Positions 6,165-7,743 of a stretch of DNA of 7,743 nt are shown piece after piece. The translations under genes and the position numbers were made by a program. This DNA is from Anaerolineae bacterium (GTDB lineage Bacteria > Chloroflexota > Anaerolineae > 4572-78 > J111), in the NCBI GenBank assembly GCA_020433835.1, contig JAGRBY010000346.1:1-7743 (forward strand). The letters are read 5' to 3'. Every line of letters begins with the position of its first letter. The first letter of the stretch is position 1. Under the pieces are notes generated by a model. That model did not search any database and was not told the origin of the DNA. It saw only the letters and a program-made list of their open reading frames with translations.

Positions 6165-6194
6165 TTGACTATTTTTTAACATTGGGACTATGAT
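6165..6194 (+). promoter_or_regulatory. Candidate plus-strand sigma70-like promoter, antisense to the peptidase 3' end
   Basis: TTGACT (6165-6170), an 18-nt spacer, then TATGAT (6189-6194). Both hexamers match the consensus at five of six positions. Transcription would start near 6201 and run into the 3' end of the peptidase gene on the opposite strand. No plus-strand gene follows, so it may drive an antisense RNA or be fortuitous in AT-rich DNA. Confidence 0.4.
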
Positions 6195-6197
6195 ACT

Positions 6198-6226
6198 AGC
6201 CTATCACAAAGAAATAAGCTTGTCAA
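6198..6226 (-). promoter_or_regulatory. Candidate minus-strand sigma70-like promoter for a small RNA
   Basis: A consensus TTGACA (6226-6221) is followed after 17 nt by TAGGCT (6203-6198), giving a start near 6191. It lies just past the peptidase stop codon and points to the tandem terminators at 6003-5972 and 5938-5902. The -10 box is only moderate. Confidence 0.35.
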
Positions 6227-6245
6227 CCCCCCAAATTTTTGGTTT

Positions 6246-7421
6246 TTATAGATCGAGCGTGATAATTGCGCTTTGAATTGGCGTGGTAATTTTAGGGCCA
6301 GCAGCATCCATATACACATTAATTTCTAGCCGAACCCCAAACTCCGGCAAATAGATACCGGGTTCCACCGAAAAGCCGATACCCGGAATTAGCATACGGG
6401 TATCGTGAGTCTCCAAATTGTCGATATTAACCCCCGTGCCGTGAACGTGATCGCCGGGGCCAAGACTGTGGCCGGTGCGATGAAAGAAGTAAGGGCCGTA
6501 ACCGGCCTGGGTAATATGCTGCCGGGCGACATCATCAACCTGCCACCCTTCGATAGCCTGACCCTGATTGGTTTTCGTTTGAAGAAAGTCGATGACCTTG
6601 TCGCGGGCCTCGGCTACAATGGTGAAGACCTCCTGTTGTTTGGCCGTGGCTTGCGGCCCGGCAATGCCGACCCAGGTCATATCGGCAAAAACGTGACTGT
6701 AGCCGGGCTGCTTGGCCCACAAATCGATTAAAATCCAATCACCCTTATTGATCGGAGCATAATTGTCCACCTCCGGCGAATAGTGCGGATCGCCGCTGTG
6801 AGCGTTGACGCCGACGATAGGTGGGTAAGGCGTAATCAGGCCGAACTGCTCGAACTGCTGCATGATGAACTGCTGGACGTCATACTCGGTAATCGATTTG
6901 TCCCGGCGTAAGTAATCGGCGATAAGCGCGAAGGCATTATCTTTGATCTGCGCTACCTGGCGACAATCGTCCAGATGAATTTCCAAGATGCCCGGCTCCC
7001 AGGTCGCGGCTCCGGCCTGGTACACATTCGCCGCCGAAACGACCGTTTTGCCCAATTTACGAACCATTTCAACTGTTCCGGCATCGACGCGGGAGACGGT
7101 TGGCAGTTCGCCGCCGGGAGAGTAATCCATCGCCACCACCTGGCAGCCGGCCAACAGGCGCGTGAGTTCACTTTCCATCTCTTGCCAACTGACATAATAA
7201 GTGGCTTGGAAAGGTAACCCCTGGATAACGTCATGATCGATTTTAGAGCCGAGAAGCTGTGGCTGGCCCTTGGCGGGAATGATGAGAAACAGGCGGCGGC
7301 TAACCATCGATTTAGGCCGGACAAATTGGGCCATGATCGGGTTTTTGCCCTGAAAGCTGTACACCAACCAACAGTCGATACCTTCTTGGGCCATAATCTG
7401 TTGCATATTTTGTAAATTCAT
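6246..7421 (-). CDS. M24 family metallopeptidase (Xaa-Pro aminopeptidase/creatinase-like)
   Basis: A 391-residue pita-bread metallopeptidase, probably a cytoplasmic aminopeptidase or dipeptidase acting on X-Pro bonds; the exact substrate is not readable from sequence. Residues about 1-150 are the creatinase-like N-terminal domain, and about 155-391 the catalytic domain. The five expected metal ligands are present: Asp233 (ILIDLWAK), Asp247 (FADMTW), His318 (FHRTGHSLG), Glu353 (SVEPGIYLPE) and Glu366 (VRLEINVY). Asp233 and Asp247 have 13 residues between them, against 10 in classical family members. The frame is open to 7472, but the ATG at 7421-7419 has GGAGG at 7433-7429 with an ideal 7-nt spacer, and the upstream residues are not family-like. 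There is no signal peptide. It follows the hydrolase gene in the same direction, 171 nt away. Confidence 0.94.
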   Translation of the reverse strand: MNLQNMQQIMAQEGIDCWLVYSFQGKNPIMAQFVRPKSMVSRRLFLIIPAKGQPQLLGSKIDHDVIQGLPFQATYYVSWQEMESELTRLLAGCQVVAMDYSPGGELPTVSRVDAGTVEMVRKLGKTVVSAANVYQAGAATWEPGILEIHLDDCRQVAQIKDNAFALIADYLRRDKSITEYDVQQFIMQQFEQFGLITPYPPIVGVNAHSGDPHYSPEVDNYAPINKGDWILIDLWAKQPGYSHVFADMTWVGIAGPQATAKQQEVFTIVAEARDKVIDFLQTKTNQGQAIEGWQVDDVARQHITQAGYGPYFFHRTGHSLGPGDHVHGTGVNIDNLETHDTRMLIPGIGFSVEPGIYLPEFGVRLEINVYMDAAGPKITTPIQSAIITLDL

Positions 7422-7428
7422 GGGGCTA

Positions 7429-7433
7429 CCTCC
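7429..7433 (-). promoter_or_regulatory. Ribosome binding site that fixes the M24 peptidase start
   Basis: GGAGG on the minus strand, 7 nt before the ATG at 7421-7419. It selects this start over the in-frame ATG at 7472, which has no comparable site. Confidence 0.85.
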
Positions 7434-7488
7434 GCCGTTAGTTCTCGCTAAGGATCGTGAATTAAATAACATTCACATCTGAGTCAGG

Positions 7489-7543
7489 TAATTAGTAATT
7501 AGTAATTGGTAATTCAATCTCTAATCACCAATTACCAATTATG
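7489..7543. repeat. Heptad-repeat hairpin, TAATTRG / AATYNCC units
   Basis: The left half has period-7 units: TAATTAG, TAATTAG, TAATTGG, TAATT (7489-7514). The right half also has period 7: AATCTCT, AATCACC, AATTACC, AATTATG (7516-7543). TAATTGGTAATT (7503-7514) and AATTACCAATTA (7530-7541) form a perfect 12-bp inverted repeat with a 15-base loop. It lies between two co-directional genes, in the probable 5' leader of the peptidase. The heptads resemble those in the hairpin at 5121-5179. Confidence 0.8.
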
Positions 7544-7557
7544 GTCCTCCGAGTGTT

Positions 7558-7586
7558 ATTGTACTTCAAATGGGTATAGAGAACAA
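7558..7586 (-). promoter_or_regulatory. Candidate promoter for the M24 peptidase
   Basis: On the minus strand TTGTTC (7586-7581), a 17-nt spacer, then TACAAT (7563-7558). The start would be near 7551, directly after the hydrolase stop codon, and the leader of about 130 nt would contain the heptad-repeat hairpin. Confidence 0.4.
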
Positions 7587-7592
7587 CGGCTG

Positions 7593-7743
7593 TTAGTTAC
7601 CTAATGCCGCAATAAATTTCTGTATGGTCTGGAAGTAAGCCTGATAATTGGCGTAGAGGATACTGTTATGATTGCCGCGTTCAAAGATTTGGAGCGTCTT
7701 AGGTGGGCCGGCCCAGGCATAAAGCCGGTCGGCGTGGGTCACA
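7593..7743 (-). CDS. Alpha/beta hydrolase, C-terminal fragment (start beyond window)
   Basis: The last 49 codons of a gene entering from the right edge, with stop TAA at 7595-7593. The visible peptide begins THADRLYAWAGPPKTLQIF, continues ERGNHNSILYANYQAYF and ends KFIAALGN. This matches the C-terminal end of alpha/beta hydrolases of the serine aminopeptidase/dienelactone hydrolase-like group. A helix after the catalytic Asp loop is followed by a beta strand and the catalytic His (in GNHNSI), then a closing helix. The nucleophile Ser and Asp lie outside the window, so substrate and activity cannot be judged. The M24 peptidase gene follows 171 nt downstream. Confidence 0.8.
   Translation of the reverse strand, partial: VTHADRLYAWAGPPKTLQIFERGNHNSILYANYQAYFQTIQKFIAALGN

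Larger units (their letters stand above)
5972..6191 (-). ncRNA. Possible small RNA between a promoter and tandem terminators
   Basis: A minus-strand promoter-like sequence at 6226-6198 would start transcription near 6191, and a strong terminator at 6003-5972 would end it, giving about 220 nt with no credible open frame. Internal structure is visible: an 11-bp interrupted hairpin at 6138-6088 and a GGCG/CGCC hairpin at 6093-6074. I do not recognise a known RNA family, and no 6S-like end pairing was evident by eye. Alternatively this is just the long 3' untranslated region of the peptidase gene. Confidence 0.25.

Noticed and set aside
7422..7472. Upstream start of the M24 peptidase at 7472
   Set aside because: The internal ATG at 7421 has a strong GGAGG at ideal spacing, and the upstream 17 residues include translation of that site.
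1..7743. CRISPR array, tRNA or rRNA genes
   Set aside because: No regularly spaced identical repeats of 24-40 bp, and no T-arm GTTCGAATC-like motif with an acceptor stem, were seen on either strand. The short heptad arrays are hairpins, not CRISPR.

Overview
All six protein genes in this window lie on the minus strand, so the region reads from right to left. The organism is probably a member of the Chloroflexota (Anaerolineae-like). This is inferred from two lipoproteins with Val/Glu/Thr-rich or Thr/Pro-rich linkers after the lipobox cysteine, from moderate GC content, and from AT-rich intergenic DNA full of palindromic repeats. No rRNA or marker gene confirms it.

Layout in transcription order: (1) 7743-7593, the C-terminal 49 residues of an alpha/beta hydrolase. 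(2) 7421-6246, an M24 (Xaa-Pro aminopeptidase/creatinase-like) metallopeptidase with a clear GGAGG ribosome binding site. (3) 6245-5708, a gene-free stretch of about 540 bp with opposed sigma70-like promoters, several hairpins and two rho-independent terminators; it may hold an unannotated small RNA. (4) 5707-5183, a 174-residue solitary HNH endonuclease-family protein. (5) 5105-2826, a 759-residue multidomain lipoprotein: a carboxypeptidase-regulatory-like fold, a bacterial SH3 domain, a second beta domain, propeller-like segments, and a C-terminal DUF4174 thioredoxin-like domain without catalytic cysteines. (6) 2825-2162, a gene-free stretch of about 660 bp with three separate large inverted repeats. 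(7) 2161-1313, a LmbE/PIG-L zinc deacetylase. (8) 995-1, a BMP-family ABC-transporter substrate-binding lipoprotein cut by the window edge.

The genes do not form an obvious single pathway. HNH and the lipoprotein may be cotranscribed (77 nt apart). The hydrolase and peptidase run in the same direction but are separated by a promoter-like sequence and a hairpin. The BMP protein is probably the first gene of an uptake-transporter operon continuing beyond position 1. The least explained material is intergenic: a family of hairpins built from about 7-bp AATYNCC-like units that occurs twice, two other long palindromic elements, and the possible small-RNA locus at about 6191-5972.
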